Assembly: GCF_027744825.2 (NCBI RefSeq)
Contig: NC_071345.1
Span: forward strand, 9,445,501 to 9,509,500
Length of the DNA stretch: 64,000 nucleotides
DNA from: Synchiropus splendidus
Lineage: Eukaryota > Chordata > Actinopteri > Syngnathiformes > Callionymidae
Direction: 5' to 3'
Positions within the stretch are counted from its first letter, which is position 1, and each line of letters begins with the position of its first letter. The position numbers were made by a program, and so were the translations under genes. Below, one piece after another: positions 25,991-40,900 of this stretch. Below the pieces are notes generated by a model. The model saw only the letters and a program-made list of their open reading frames with translations, ran no database searches and had not been told where the DNA came from.

Positions 25991-27227
25991 CACGTCAGCG
26001 GGGAAACGAACAATAAATGTATTGTGGTGAGGATAGACGGCGGTTCACTTTCAGACGGTGATCGCCCTCATTTCACAACTTCCAGGTGCTTGCTCAGCAA
26101 CCGCAGGCTGGACCTTCAGGTTGTTATTACAATGTTTAGAAATGGTTTTAAATAGCCGTGTAAATCGATTCAAAATGCGAGGTTTCCGCCAGGATTTCTT
26201 GAAACAGTGGTCCTTCCTCTCCCTGCTCCGACATGCAGCCAGCTCTATATGCAAGTCACCAGACCAAGTCACTTAAATGCACTCGTCGACAAGTCTTGAA
26301 GATTCACACGCGAAAGCTACTGACTTTTCCAAAGCTTTCATGAGCATCACAACATGAACTGCAGAAATAAAGGAAGCAAATTCTGTTTCCAATGGAATGT
26401 AGCATCGCTTCTTATTTATCACGTTTCAATTGTGCGTTACGGGGTGTGTGTGTGTGAGGGGAGGGGGTGGTGTTTCCTGTGAATCACTAGTTAGCCAAGC
26501 GAGGACAACAGAACCCGGACGTGAAGGGGGAAAAAAAACAACATCCAGGGGCAGTTAGTGACACCTTCACTGCACCAGAACTCATTTAGATGTTCTGATT
26601 GGGTGGAGCAGGATATTGAGGTCATTCGGTCGATCTGATTGGTTGCGCTGGGAGAGCGAGGTCATTTTGCATAAGTGGAAAGGAAATGAACTTTTCCTCG
26701 CAGCGTCGCCGCACCTGCCTGAGTGCGTTAAGTGATGTTGATTATCCCTGTGAGTGAGGTTTGACAGAGCTCACGCGGTTCTACACAGTACATCAGTGGT
26801 GCATCAGTGTACTTGACCAAGAGGGGTGAAACTTTGACGTTTGGTCTGGAGAGCTGAGGACCTTTAACTGGAAATTGATGAACCAGGAGTCCCAGTTCGT
26901 GAGCAGCAGATGAGCATCATAACAGCCACAGCAGAGTGAACATGGTGGGGGGGGGAGGCGACATGCTGTAGCAGCCACTGACAGGACGTGATCAAAGACG
27001 GCTCCAGACTCCACTTCAACCGGACCTGATTTCACTCTCCAATGTCCAGTTCAACTCTCAGAGGATATTTATATCAGGACATTCCCGGACACAGTGTTTG
27101 TTCCGCTCATCTGTCCAGCTGACTGACCTCTGTGTTCAAGAGTGATATCCCACCACAAACTTGATTCATCCAATCTGGATTATATTTAGACAAGATTATT
27201 GCCCTGAAAATTCCGAATCTAATTTTC
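25991..27227. other. Intergenic spacer with a short two-copy repeat
   Basis: At 26594-26626 and 26634-26666 two 33-bp units share TCTGATTGG at the left and GAGGTCATT at the right, one every 40 bp, each carrying an inverted-CCAAT word. The rest is unremarkable. Confidence 0.5.
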
Positions 27228-27300
27228 AGAATCAGAATCAAATTTATTGCCATGGTCAGTGGGGATCCCACCAGCTAGGAAAGGAAGGAAGTGCTGTCAA
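27228..27300 (-). mobile_element. 3' tail of an L2-like LINE (minus orientation)
   Basis: Reverse complement of the same 3' end seen at 52128-52196: ccactgaccatggcaata followed by an (ATTCTG)n-type terminus. Only the tail is present, as in a heavily 5'-truncated insertion. Confidence 0.75.
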
Positions 27301-27307
27301 TAAAATA

Positions 27308-27574
27308 CAGTGGTGCCTCGGTTCTCGACCACAGTACGTTCCAGTGTCAACTGAGTAACGCTCTGTCCGAGACAGTCACAGTAAATGTAGCGGGACACGT
27401 CTGCATACAGAGGCTGCGATATACACAATAACAACAACAGCGTATCGTGGGTCAGATGATCGGTCCGCGCACGTTATGTTTTATCGGGAGCGTCTGAAGG
27501 AATCTGAAGCAAAAAAAAAAAATCTTGAAATTTTTGTTCGAACTCTGATTTGTTTGAAAACCGAGGTACCACTG
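27308..27574. mobile_element. Mariner/pogo-like MITE, 267 bp
   Basis: Ends CAGTGGTGCCTCGGTTCTCG and, inverted, AAACCGAGGTACCACTG form ~23-bp terminal inverted repeats. TA dinucleotides (27306-27307 and 27575-27576) match TA target duplication. There is no transposase, so this is a non-autonomous element. Confidence 0.75.
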
Positions 27575-27576
27575 TA

Positions 27577-29555
27577 AAACAAAACAAAAATTCATCTGTA
27601 TAATCTAAGAGTTATCATTGGAAGCAATGGGCTCAATGGCGCAGCAGGTGGCAGCAGTGTTCCGGAACACGCTTGCACAACACACACAGTCGGAGATTTT
27701 GCTGGAATGACGGACAGAGAACAGACTTATGGACCGAGACAGTATTTCAGAATCAGATCTCTGTCCTATCATCAACATGCCCTGAAAAAAAAAATGAAAT
27801 CTGTTGACTTGTTTTGTAATAGTTTTGCAAAGTGACTGAAGGCGTAAATAAGCACTATTTATTACAGTGTACTATTTACATGAACGCCAACGAGAGAGTT
27901 CAACTGGGAAGTGAATGAGGGAATAATGACACATGCCTGCATGAGTGCGAACACACTGCAGGAGAAGATGGAAAAAAATATTGAATCACAGCTATCATTT
28001 TGGATTTCTCTGGTAATTTTAGTTTATTTTTAATAAACTTCTGTTACACCAGATTAATGGAGGAAATGACCGTATTGAGGCATCGTCCCCATATGATGAC
28101 ATCATCCGATATTTTTGTAGATGAAGGACTCACCACTAAATCATCCATTTATTTAGATAAAACGTGATATGAATGAATGTTTATTTTTAATCTCCATTCG
28201 CCTTTTACATGACCTGCATTTCTTTGCATGATATTGCACCCGAAACATTACAAGAAGTGTCGGCAACATCTTGTCTGACTGAGAGATTGAGAAGGAGCGA
28301 CAGTTCTCGTAATTTCCGCCCCTAAAAAATCAATATAAAGTGTTATACAGAAGGAAATTCCTAAATACTTCTCTGAATCCCATACGTTTGCACGAGTGCT
28401 AACAGGCTAACTTGCTAACCTGCGGTTGTGTTTTCATTCAGACTTTTGTGAGTGGTAATTGGACAAAAGGCTTGATCACTTTCACCAAAGCGTGACAAAA
28501 CCGCCTTCATTTAAAACAGCCTAATCCCTCACGGATAAGGCTGTTAAAGACGACTACAAGTAGAGAATGGCGAGCCTCCGCCACACACACATACACGTGC
28601 GCACACACACAGCCGCACTCGGGGTGTGAATCTAATGCCCTCCAATCCTGCGAATCCCTTTGTTCCTGATTTCATGCTTGATTTGGCCACAGCTTGAGTC
28701 TGGCTGCTATCAACGCGCCTCTCTCCGCTTTCTCTCCTGCCAAATCCACACAGAGCCACGCGGGATCCGAGTCTGCTCTCGCTCCGGTGCCATGGATTGA
28801 TCCAACGTTTCTGAAAGGCTCTTCAACACATGCCAACAAGTTGTGTTTGTTTGCATCCCACACCCTCCGAGTGTAAACAACTTACCAACCAGCCAAAACA
28901 GTCCATTTGGAAAGTTTGTTCAGTATTACAACCCAGACCACATGTTCCTGGAGTCCTGACGGGAGACACAAGACCATCAGCAAGACCAAGAGCTTCAATG
29001 CCGGGAGCTAGAAGAGGAGACCTAACAAAAAAGCAGGTTGGGATCATTTTAAAAGATGACCCTTACATAGAGACATATGCTCCTTTGGTAAACACTTAAC
29101 TCTCGTAAGATCATCCTGTAAGAGAATCGGTACGTCTGGGAAGTGATAGGAGTGAATCTGTCTCCAAAAACAGTCGGTAAATGTTGGCATGATGTGATCC
29201 GACTGAGAAACAAGGAAGCAGAGGGAGAGTTTGGACGTTTGCTGAATTGATGACAGTCAAAATAAACATGCTAGTTTTTAATCTAGAGAAGTGAATCTCA
29301 CTCCATTCTGCAGCCGTCCTCACCCAGTCCGTCTCCTCTCCAGGCAGGACGCAGGGCTTCAGTGTTCCAAGTTGTGTTTTCTGCTTGTAGTGATGTTTCC
29401 ACTTCATGTAATCTCCAGATTTGGGACTTGGAAGACAAGCCTCCCGATCAGAGCCAGAAATGAATCTTTACATGTGTAGTGTGAGATACCCGGGCCACCA
29501 CAGACAAGATACAGATACAAAATAATCACTTGCAATTGTGAAAATCGTATGTGTT
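27577..29555. other. Intergenic spacer
   Basis: A more balanced patch at 28530-28870 includes ccctcacggataaggctgtt and ccctttgttcctgatttcat words but no exon. 29196-29345 belongs to the dispersed repeat also seen at 1006-1095. Confidence 0.45.
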
Positions 29556-29558
29556 AGT

Positions 29559-30084
29559 CTGGGGCAAAGTGCGGCCCGGGGGCCATATTCGGCCCAATGC
29601 TTCTATTTTCGTGGCCCGTTTGACATCAGACCAAAACTATAACTAACATGTCCTCATTGTTCTGCCTTTCTTTCTCTTTTAGTCACCACCACCACTTCAG
29701 CAGTGAATATAAAAAGAAATCTTATTTTTGTGTTTTTCTTGTTCCTCAAAATACATTGAAGGAATGCTGATAATATATTTTGAAATAAATTGCCTTTTTA
29801 TCTTGAGTGTCTAGTCTATAGTTGAATTATATTCAAATTAAGTACATATATAATGAAATATTTTGAAAGGTTTCACAGCATATTTACGCTCCTCAATATC
29901 CTTAATTACATTTCAGGACACTACATTTCTTAGGTTCATTTTGTTCTTGCTAGTTAAGTGTATGTTTAGGATATTTTTCCATCATGTTTTGTAGTCATCG
30001 CTGCCTAACATTTGGCATGATGGCCCCTCACAATTGTTACAGTTTCTAATGTGGCCCTTTAGGAGATTGAATTGCCCACTTCTG
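29559..30084. mobile_element. Probable hAT-type non-autonomous DNA transposon, ~526 bp
   Basis: Left end ctggggcaaagtgcggccc and right end, inverted, cagaagtgggcaat with an internal gggccac match the common fish pattern of inverted ends rich in GGCCC and TTGCCCAC. I could not find a clear 8-bp target duplication. No transposase. Confidence 0.5.
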
Positions 30085-30439
30085 CCTTAAGACATAGGTC
30101 CAAAACATCCAGTATGCCTTGGTTTTCACCATGTCATCAGACGACTATATGGTGGGCAAGATGGCGTAAAGCTGCAGGGAGTCAGACCGATGTATGACTC
30201 AAAGACACCGACCAGGGCTATATAGTAAAAACTAACATAGAAATCAAGTTGTTGGGAATAAAAAAATGGTACCAAGTCTGGTTTTCAACCCAAAGTTACA
30301 TTTGCATTCACCTTTAAGGTACGCTACTAAGATCTGAAACAAGATCACAGCAAAAATTTGAATGGTTTTCATCAAGTCACTGAGTCATTTCAGATCCAGT
30401 GAACAACACAAGATCAGTCCACAGCAGGACATGTAGAAG

Positions 30440-30610
30440 TTGTGGACCAGAGGTCTCAAGGCGGTTCAGGAAAGGGCCACTAGGGTGCAGGTTGTCGCTC
30501 CAACCGATCATGATCAGCCGATTTCAACCATCAGGTGTCAGGTGACTGAAATTGGCTGATCGTTTCAGAGAGCTGGAGCTTGGACCAAGACGTGATCAAG
30601 GACTTGTCGG
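30440..30610. repeat. Inverted-repeat DNA-transposon remnant
   Basis: GATCAGCCGATTTCA (30512-30526) pairs with TGAAATTGGCTGATC (30547-30561), one mismatch, and sits next to the gggtgcaggttgtcgctcc phrase common in fish repeats. Confidence 0.45.
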
Positions 30611-32030
30611 GAGAACGCAGAAGATCAGAAGACCATTGATCTCAAACTGAGCCGCTGAGGATGCAAACAAAAGCAAGAACTGAGCAGAGAGGGCAGTCAG
30701 TTCCTGTTCAAACTGATGGATGAGTGAATGACACATGATCTGTTCATATGTAAACATCTCAAAAAACATATTAAATATGGCTCAAAATAAATTCGGTGAC
30801 AACAAGCGACCGTGAAAAACACTCGTCTTGTTTATCCCTTCCCTTGTCATTTCCCACCAGTCAACAACGTGTCATTAAACGATTCCAACAGTGCTACACA
30901 ATAATCCCTCAGTACGACAGACGAGGTTCCAATCATTCGCCAATCTTAATATTGACTCTCGGCCCCTCGTGTGGAGACTTTATGCTGTTCTGTATTTCAA
31001 AGAGAAGCACTTCTGTTGCTTCCACTTGTCCGTATATTGTAACAGCTGCGTGAGGAGGGGGAGCGCTCCGGAGACAGACAAGGAGAAAGAAGGAGAAGCA
31101 AGAAAGAGCGTGGAGAGAGTCCCCAGAGAGAAGGTGCCGCTGCTCCTCGGCTCCGAGCCGCCACCTGCATGCCAATGAGGAGATTCCCCTGCAGTGTTAG
31201 CAGTGGAGCGGAGCAGCAGGAGGGGCCCGCCGCTGCTGACACTGTACCACCGTAGTCCTTCATACTCGCATTACACACTTCTGACAAAGAGCTGAACACC
31301 ATCAAGGCGCTGGAAATTGACTAATGGTGGTGAAGGAAACTCAAGGTGATGCTGATGGTAACGGTGATCTCCCAGTGTGTGAATGAGCCGGATAATTTGC
31401 TGATGCTACGTTTTAGTTCAAAGGAAACATTGCAGCATGGTTTTAATCACATTATCGTCACACCAGGGGTCATGGGGTCATCGCTCGCATCAATCTCAAA
31501 TGGTGCCCCACTACACCGTCAACTCCAGACTATAGGAACATAAACCACACCCACTTCATTTAGGAAGGAAAAATGTATTTTGTTCATACATTAGGAGCAT
31601 TGAAAACGCTGAAAACAGTCCTGCATGGAGACTGACTCGTGAAACGATCTCAGCAACGTTCTGAACTCCTCCATTATGAACCCCTCACATCTTTTATTGA
31701 CATTAAAGCGCTCAAGATGCTGTGTTTTCGCCCATGCGTCCAAAGTTGCGACACCACTGCCGGTCTCAGCTGCTGCCTCTGGTCTCCAGTCGTCCAGGAG
31801 TTCGGCTCTGTTGGCGGAGCTGCGGAGGCGCGGGCGAAAACTTTTGAAGTACTTTCTTTAGGGTAAATAAAATGCCTGTGATGTCATTGGTCCAAACAGC
31901 CTGATGTGCGTGGCGCCCTTTTGTGTTCTAAAGTGTAGTGTATAATAATAATAATAATAATGAATGGATATACAGTGGTGGAAAAACATGCTATGTCATG
32001 AGCTACTGAGCTAAATATTAATTGTCTTGA
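30611..32030. other. Intergenic spacer
   Basis: Several short frames (30796-31305 and 31639-31866) have no domain or neighbour support. (AAT)n near 31945. Confidence 0.5.
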
Positions 32031-32054
32031 CCTCATTCTCTTTCTCATTACACA

Positions 32055-32072
32055 TTATACATATATATATAA

Positions 32073-32103
<31 letters not shown>

Positions 32104-32311
32104 CATTGACAAGAAAAATTAAACTAAGTAACAAAAAAAACTCTTTACTCTTGACTGAGTGAAGAGTTTAGTTTTTCTAAAATCAAAAAAAAAAATAGTT
32201 GACAAGAAAAATTTAACTCCTGACTGGGTAGGTAAAGAGTAAGTAAAAAAAACTTCACTCTTTACTCATGACTGAGTAAAGAGATTAGTTTTTCTAAAAA
32301 GAAAAACAAAT

Positions 32312-32361
<50 letters not shown>
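32055..32361. repeat. (TA)n arrays flanking a ~95-bp tandem duplication
   Basis: TA arrays at 32055-32090 (followed by GA repeats) and 32315-32361. Between them 32106-32184 and 32199-32300 share ttgacaagaaaaatt, ctttactc, gactgagt and agtttttctaaaa in order. Confidence 0.8.
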
Positions 32362-32363
<2 letters not shown>

Positions 32364-32759
32364 GCAGTATATATGTAATATGCAGCCACACCTTTTGAAA
32401 CACAATAAATGGACTACGATTAAATTTTATTAGAGGAATAAAAACTTTTAGTACATTTTTGAAAAAGCTTGCTGCCACCCAGGTGTGGCTACACTCTTCA
32501 CAGCAAAGGCTCATTACCTGAGGCTTTACAAAGGCCAGAGTGGAGTGAACGGTTCTTGTCCTGTCACACATGGGGCAACCACAGCCTTCAGCCTCACTTC
32601 TCGTCACTAATACTATAAAAGGTTGAACTGAATTGTGGGGTCCATTTTCCCATCCAGCTCATTAGCTCCAACGGCTGCTGTGTTTGCAGCAACATGACGT
32701 GCAGCAGCAGTAAACAAGATCCCCGGCTGCCCCCTCCTCCCCCCTCCAGAAGAATTAAT

Positions 32760-33440
32760 AACTAATTATGTCAGGTCACTCCTCCAGATGGTGCTATCAG
32801 ATGTTCCCACTGTCAGGACTTCACCTCCAACACGCACCTCTGACCCCGCCGACCACGTCACCCCTGGCAACACGGTTGGTCGGGGGGCCCTGGCTGAATC
32901 TGCCGCTGGGAGCGTGGGGGGGGGGGGCGAGGAGCTGGGCGTGTCCCATCCGTGTTGGATGGCTACCTTCGGAGAGCCATGAATACAAGACGCCCCGCCT
33001 GAGCCCTGATCTCCACGCTTATGATTCTGTCATTACACGGCGGCGCTCTGTGACGGGCAGATGGCTCCGAGGAAACATACGTGCATCCAGCACATGCCGG
33101 GTGGCGTCGCATCAATGGACACAACCTGATACTCCCCTTTCTTGTCTCATTAGGCAGCTATAGAAACATAAGACGATAATAGGGGGGAATTAAGTGCCCC
33201 GGCGGATGTCAAAGGGGATGCGGCGGAAGATTGGGACCAGGACTAACAAGCGCATGGCGCATGATTAGAGCTGTCGACCGGGCTGACGCGTCAAAGACAA
33301 GCCCTCTGGGAGCGAGCTGCTTTTAAACAGACACTTAAACAGCCAGGGAGGTGACAGCAGCAAGATACGGCCGCCCGAGCATGGCGTCTGATCGTCGAGG
33401 AGGATTTAGCAAAGACATTCCTCATGTCAGTTTAATGCCA
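32760..33440. promoter_or_regulatory. Candidate conserved non-coding element
   Basis: Balanced composition with gattctgtcattacacgg, tctcattaggcagctatag, ggggaattaagtgcc and cgcatgattagagctgtc words in an AT-rich neighbourhood. The 131-codon frame inside has no recognisable domain. Confidence 0.35.
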
Positions 33441-35349
33441 CTGTGGACAAGAAATTACCTTTTGAAATCAAACTGTGTTGACAAATAAATGTAATGACAT
33501 AGTAACAAGAAGAATAGGAGTTTAGCTTAGGTATAAACCTAAACGCGCCGTTAGTGCTCAGCTTAACAGATGCTAAAGTCGATGGTAAATAGTCGTAAAC
33601 ATTGCTTAACTATCAGTGGAATATTTCCTAAAACTTCAATAGATAAAGGAGAAAAAAGGAGCAGAACGATCGTGACTAGCTGAAAAAAGTTACACAGTTC
33701 AGCGCTAGAAGATAATACCTATCAGCATTGAGTGGAAAATGGATGTTGACCATAACAATCTAAATTCACCAAATGGGATATTATTTTTTTAAGTACTTAC
33801 ATGGTGAGCAAGCTAAAATAGAAACTTGCTGCGCTCAAGAAAACATAGTCTAAACTTCAATAATGCTAAAACAGAAGCTTAACACAAACTATGTAAACTG
33901 GTGGCTAATAAAATGATGAGTCACAATTGTTGATTTAAAAGTTTTTTCAATTGCTTAAATTATTATTTTAGTAATAATTTATTTTTAAATATGGAAGAAT
34001 AATGGTTATTTTGCTAAAATTGGATTAAGTAATAAATAAACAGTGTAGAGAGCAAAACAAACATGAAAATACATGAACAAAACAGGCATGTTTATAAAAA
34101 TGTGGTCACAGTAAAGAATTCTTTTATATATTTATCATATATTTCTTTTAAATAAGGGATTTAGTTAAGTGAAAATGTTATTCACGTCAATATTTAGATC
34201 ACCATATTTTAATTTTCCACGGTAATGTCGTATAACTCGGAGGGTAAGAGGTGAGACATGTTGCTCCAAAAATGTCTTCTACATTGTAGGAATGAAAGGA
34301 GCCACACAAGTCCTCTCCTGAGCAGGGATTCTGGCCCCTTCTGGGGTCTGTCTGACAATTTTGTCACAGGAAAGCCTCCTAAACTCCTGAGCAAACAAGA
34401 ACTTTAGCAAGACTCCGGGAGCAGATGATGTCCCTGCCTCGTATTTGAGCAGGACACTCGGGACAAAGCAGCTAAGAAGAAACCAAACAGAGAAACCTTA
34501 AAGGGATTTATGGTGTTTAACTACATCTCATTCATTCTAACACTTTCTCCTTTATCATTCTTTTTTCCTGAGTCGAGGAACTTAAGTGAGAAAATACACA
34601 CTCACACACACCCGTACACACACCACTGAGGAGTATATTCATCACCTGACTTTCAGCTTTTGAATTAAAAGCATGGTGGATATCAGACGGACGCTGGGTG
34701 ATAAAAGCAGATCATTACTTGGAAAGGTTCATCACTATCATCATCTTCATGACATCATCGCCTTGCAGCATTCACAGTCTGAAGAGAGAAACAAGATTAG
34801 GCTGCCGCTCACGTTTCTCCACTCAGACGACAGACAATGGACGACTTCACCAGCTGGCAGCTTTTCACCCACAGATTTCCTCTATAATGACATGAACTTA
34901 GATGGGGAAAGAAAAAGATTGACAAACAATTGATGCCAATTCCGAAATATGATTCGTTTTGATGGGAAAGAAATTCAGTTTTTAAAAGTATGTAATTACA
35001 GGCAAACTTTGTAAAAGTTGATGGCTTGAAAAATAAAGCTTTTGAATGACGGAGTGAAGGAACATAAAAAAAAAAAAATCCATCAACTAAATGAAAAGTG
35101 GCCTTCAGACATTAATGTATAAAGATATATGTATTTATGGAAAACAAAAGTTTTGAAAATGTAATAGATAAATAATAAATAATACTTATTTTATTTATCT
35201 GTTAATGTATGTTTTGATTCTGAGTCTTGTGTATCAGGTTTTTATTATACATTATTTTAATTTCTAAATAATCAAAACGTCCAAAATATTTAAAATAAAA
35301 TGAGAAAATTCATTCATTAATTAATTCATCAATACAATAATTGAATACA

Positions 35350-35423
<74 letters not shown>

Positions 35424-35810
35424 TTTATTTTTTGTTTAAATAAAATAGTGTTGTAATATTATGGCAGAAATTTCATTGTATTGGGTAAAATGGATAAACA
35501 TTTCTAGGACTGTTAAAATTACTGCATTAATATTCTATGAAAAACATGATTGAAGGTTGTGTAATAATTATGTAATTAATTTAAGGAAAAATAAAATGAA
35601 TTTATTGAACTATTTTTTTCAAAGGAGGCCTTGAATAATAAATCAATATTAATTCAGTTTTATTTTATTTTTTTATCAGGAATTTATCAGTCACATATTT
35701 GACACACCTGCTTTATTTATTTATGTATTTATTTTCAACAGTGAATCAGTTTCCTTGGCTCTTTTCACAATTTATTCACAACCATTTTTTTTTTATTATT
35801 TCAAATAAAA
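33441..35810. other. AT-rich spacer with (TA)n array at 35354-35420
   Basis: Long AT-rich stretch, no coding sequence recognised. 34660-34930 is slightly more balanced and has a (ATC)-rich run. Confidence 0.6.
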
Positions 35811-35819
35811 GTCTGGCTT

Positions 35820-36260
35820 TTCATACTTGTTTCAGCTGCCTCCAACATGCAAAAAGCGCTTCGCAAAGCAAGCTGCATGAAGAGTGGGACTGCGCAGTTG
35901 AAGAAAGTGAAACCAGCGTGCTAAAAAAGCGCCGATGTAATTTTGCGTCTCTCCGCGCACCATGTTCCCCTCCCGTAGCTCGCCACAGATTTGAATGCGG
36001 CGGCGTAGCTCTGCATCGATTTCCTCTGGTGAAGCAAAATGTTTGTATTATTTCATAAGCCAATTAGCTGCAGGATACTCCCCCCTTCGCCCCCTCCGTT
36101 CCTATTGACCCACGGCCTGTTGCCGCAGCTCTATTGTCTGGGGGGAGCTCTATAAGAGATCAATAACAGGCGTGTGATTGGATTATGGCCTGATCAATGC
36201 ATTGTGCTAATATATCAGCACAGTGATTACAGAGCACTGGCTAACCGGGGCCTGAGAGAG
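35820..36260. promoter_or_regulatory. Candidate conserved non-coding element
   Basis: Striking change from AT-rich flank to a dense block: ccaattagctgcagg, cctattgacccacgg, agctctattgtctgg, gatcaataacagg, gtgtgattggattatgg and gtgctaatatatcagcac. These are homeodomain, SOX and CCAAT-type words with no coding potential. Confidence 0.45.
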
Positions 36261-37780
36261 GCGCGGTGACGTCACGCTCCTGCAGGCCAGCGGAAGGTGA
36301 GAGGTGCAGGTGGCTTTGTCTCTGGTGGAGTGTAGGGGGAGGGGGGGTGAGGGGCGGGTTCTTGATTCCTCAAACAGCTGGAGAAAAGTGCGTCCAGATG
36401 CTGGTGATAGCTCAGAAGAGGCCGTCAGACCAGGCCTGCCTGAGTGGACTGACAGGACTCCAAGTCCAACGTCGGGTTCGGTACAGCAACATGTGGGAGA
36501 GGTTCAAAGCAGGGAAGCCTGGCCTGCAGGGTCCACGTCAACATGAGGGCTGGTTCTTCATGCCACCGTACAGACGTGCAACACATCAGCGCCCCGTCCT
36601 TCGCCTGCTTGTCGTGAGGATGGCGGCAACATGAGAGCTCACTCCAGTGTCATGGTTTGGTTTTGCAGGAAGAAAAAAACTTGGGTTGAGACTTGTACAA
36701 TGTAAAAGAATGGAGTCGTAGAGCCTCTACTGTCCTGCATGGGGTTGCAGCAGACCCTTCTGTGAGCTACAACAGGCCACCAACCGTGTCAACCTGGAGT
36801 CCACGGAAGAACAGTTGCAGATCACTTCAGTGACATGCACTGACAGACCCCTAGTGGTGCTGGACCACCGTGACTTTTCCTCTCATCAATTCTGCCCAAA
36901 TGTGTTCTTGGTATCTGACCACACTGCGGCCCCTCCCACTCTTCTTCATGCCACGCAGAGTGCTATTCAAACTGCTCCTTTGCTATAATTATTTTATTTC
37001 ATTCCAATTGACTTAATGTTTTATTTTTTATTATTATGATTCAGAATGGATTCATCTTTTGTGTTTTGTTGCAAAATAATATTTATTTTTTATTGTATTA
37101 TTTTGCTTTTAATTCCGTTTTTTATTCCTTTTTTCATCATTTTGTAATTTATTGTATTTATTTTAAGCGTTTGCGGCCTTGCATGAAGTATCTCAGTGTG
37201 GGACTATGTTTTATCATTTTTCCCTCCAATATTTTCCATTGACATGCTCAGTTTTTCAACTCTGATTTGGGGAACAGCCAATATTTCTTATAGTGATCAG
37301 ATGGATGAGGTGACTACATGAGTTACGAAAACACAACCCGGCAGCGCCAAACTCCACGCTGCTGAGATTCTTCCAAACTAGTCGACCTCAGCCAAGAGAG
37401 TTCCACGGCTGCACATCTGCTTCACTGTCAATCCTGCAGAGCTCCATCCTCCGTCTCTATTCCTGCACGCTCATCTGCTTCCTCTCATTGTTTTCCACGA
37501 TCTGTCACTCCGTCTTTGCCACTCCATCTTTCTTCCACTTGTCTCCTCTTTTACCCTCCGTCCCGGCGCAGACTGATGTCGGGGTTGCCAGATAAGTGTG
37601 TGCTCGCAGGGAGACCACATCTGACACCCAGCTGTGTAGGTCATGAGCCGCAAAAGCAGCTGCTGGTCATAAATCACCCGAGCTGGAGGAGCTTTGGCAC
37701 TCCTTCTGTCAGCCGTGAAATAAAGACGTAGAGGTAGGTGGGGGGTCAGAGGTAGCCAACCTGGGGAGCAAGAGGAGACC
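36261..37780. other. Intergenic spacer
   Basis: A frame at 36266-36634 is compositionally biased and unrecognised. The rest is repeats and AT-rich sequence. Confidence 0.5.
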
Positions 37781-38200
37781 TGGCACCCTGCACCGCGCAG
37801 ACCCCCACTATAGAGCTCTACTGTAAGGCCAGCGCAATATATGCAAGCGTAGCGCCAGAGGATGCAAATGCAGAGCCGAGGAGTCGCTGTATGCTAGCAA
37901 TTATGGTTAAACAGGCGGCGCGGCTCGTGAGGTCAGAGGACGGAGAACCCCTTGCTGAGATACTGTAGCAGAAGAAATGCAAATAATTCTGTCAGCAGAA
38001 AAGCTTTGTTGCACGATGCCCGTTACAAGGGAAAAATTTGCTGCGGGTCCTTTAATTTCACAGAGGTAATTGCCCGCAGAGACGCAGGCTGTCGTTTAGC
38101 AGGGAAATACAGTTTTCCCGGAGTCGCAGAGGGCGATTTCTATTGTGGTTTGGGGGATAATCGGGTGCAGGGTTGTACTTTTCTCTCTGATGGTCTTCAC
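37781..38200. promoter_or_regulatory. Candidate conserved non-coding element
   Basis: Words such as gaggatgcaaatgcagagc (octamer-like), tagcaattatggttaaac, cctttaatttcacag and ggtaattgcccgc lie in balanced sequence between AT-rich and repeat regions. Confidence 0.38.
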
Positions 38201-40262
<2,062 letters not shown>

Positions 40263-40679
40263 GACCTGGTCTTCGTGTGGCCAGGATTTGGGGTTTGAAC
40301 AGTTAATATTAAATATTTCTAAAAAAAAAAAAAAATAGAAATAAAAAGAAAGCTCCACTCAACTTCTTTGTGTTTTCCCTCCATCACTCTAACATTCTTG
40401 TTGGCTTTTCATTCTGGAAACCTACCATAGTTATTCTCTGTCTGTCATTGCTACTGGCGTAGTATCATAATTCAGCTAACAACACATTGTAGTCAGTGTG
40501 GGAGCCCCGAAGATGGTTTGGTCACCAAGGTGGAGGCCCCTTATCATCCATAGCTTGTCATTTGGTTGCTTTTTCATGGACTCATATTTTACGGTGTCGG
40601 CGATGAAGGTAAGAGAAGGGCAAGGGGAAGACAGAGCAGATTATAAAAGGGCATGAAAGGGGAAAGGATGACAAAGGAG

Positions 40680-40900
40680 AGATAGGGAGGAGAGAACTTC
40701 TTTGCCCTTTGGTCGTGTAGCGAGGGCCGATCGATAGCGCTGTAATGAGCCTGGTATTAGCCAGGGTGCAGAGGGACCGGCGCAGGGCAGAGGGAGGGCA
40801 AGGGAGGACGGGGGGCCAGGAACCGATTCCCAACAGCAAACAACACCATTGCAGCACACATCAAGGCTAACACCTGAGAACAGCTATTAAAGCCAGAGGA
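40680..40900. promoter_or_regulatory. Candidate conserved non-coding element
   Basis: Contains cgagggccgatcgatagc, gcgctgtaatgagcctgg and tattagccagggtgc, a dense non-repetitive block. Frames on the minus strand show no domain. Confidence 0.35.

Noticed and set aside
32768..33163. 131-codon frame
   Set aside because: Sits in a candidate non-coding element and has no homology that I recognise.
36266..36634. 122-codon frame
   Set aside because: No domain, no splice partners, biased composition.
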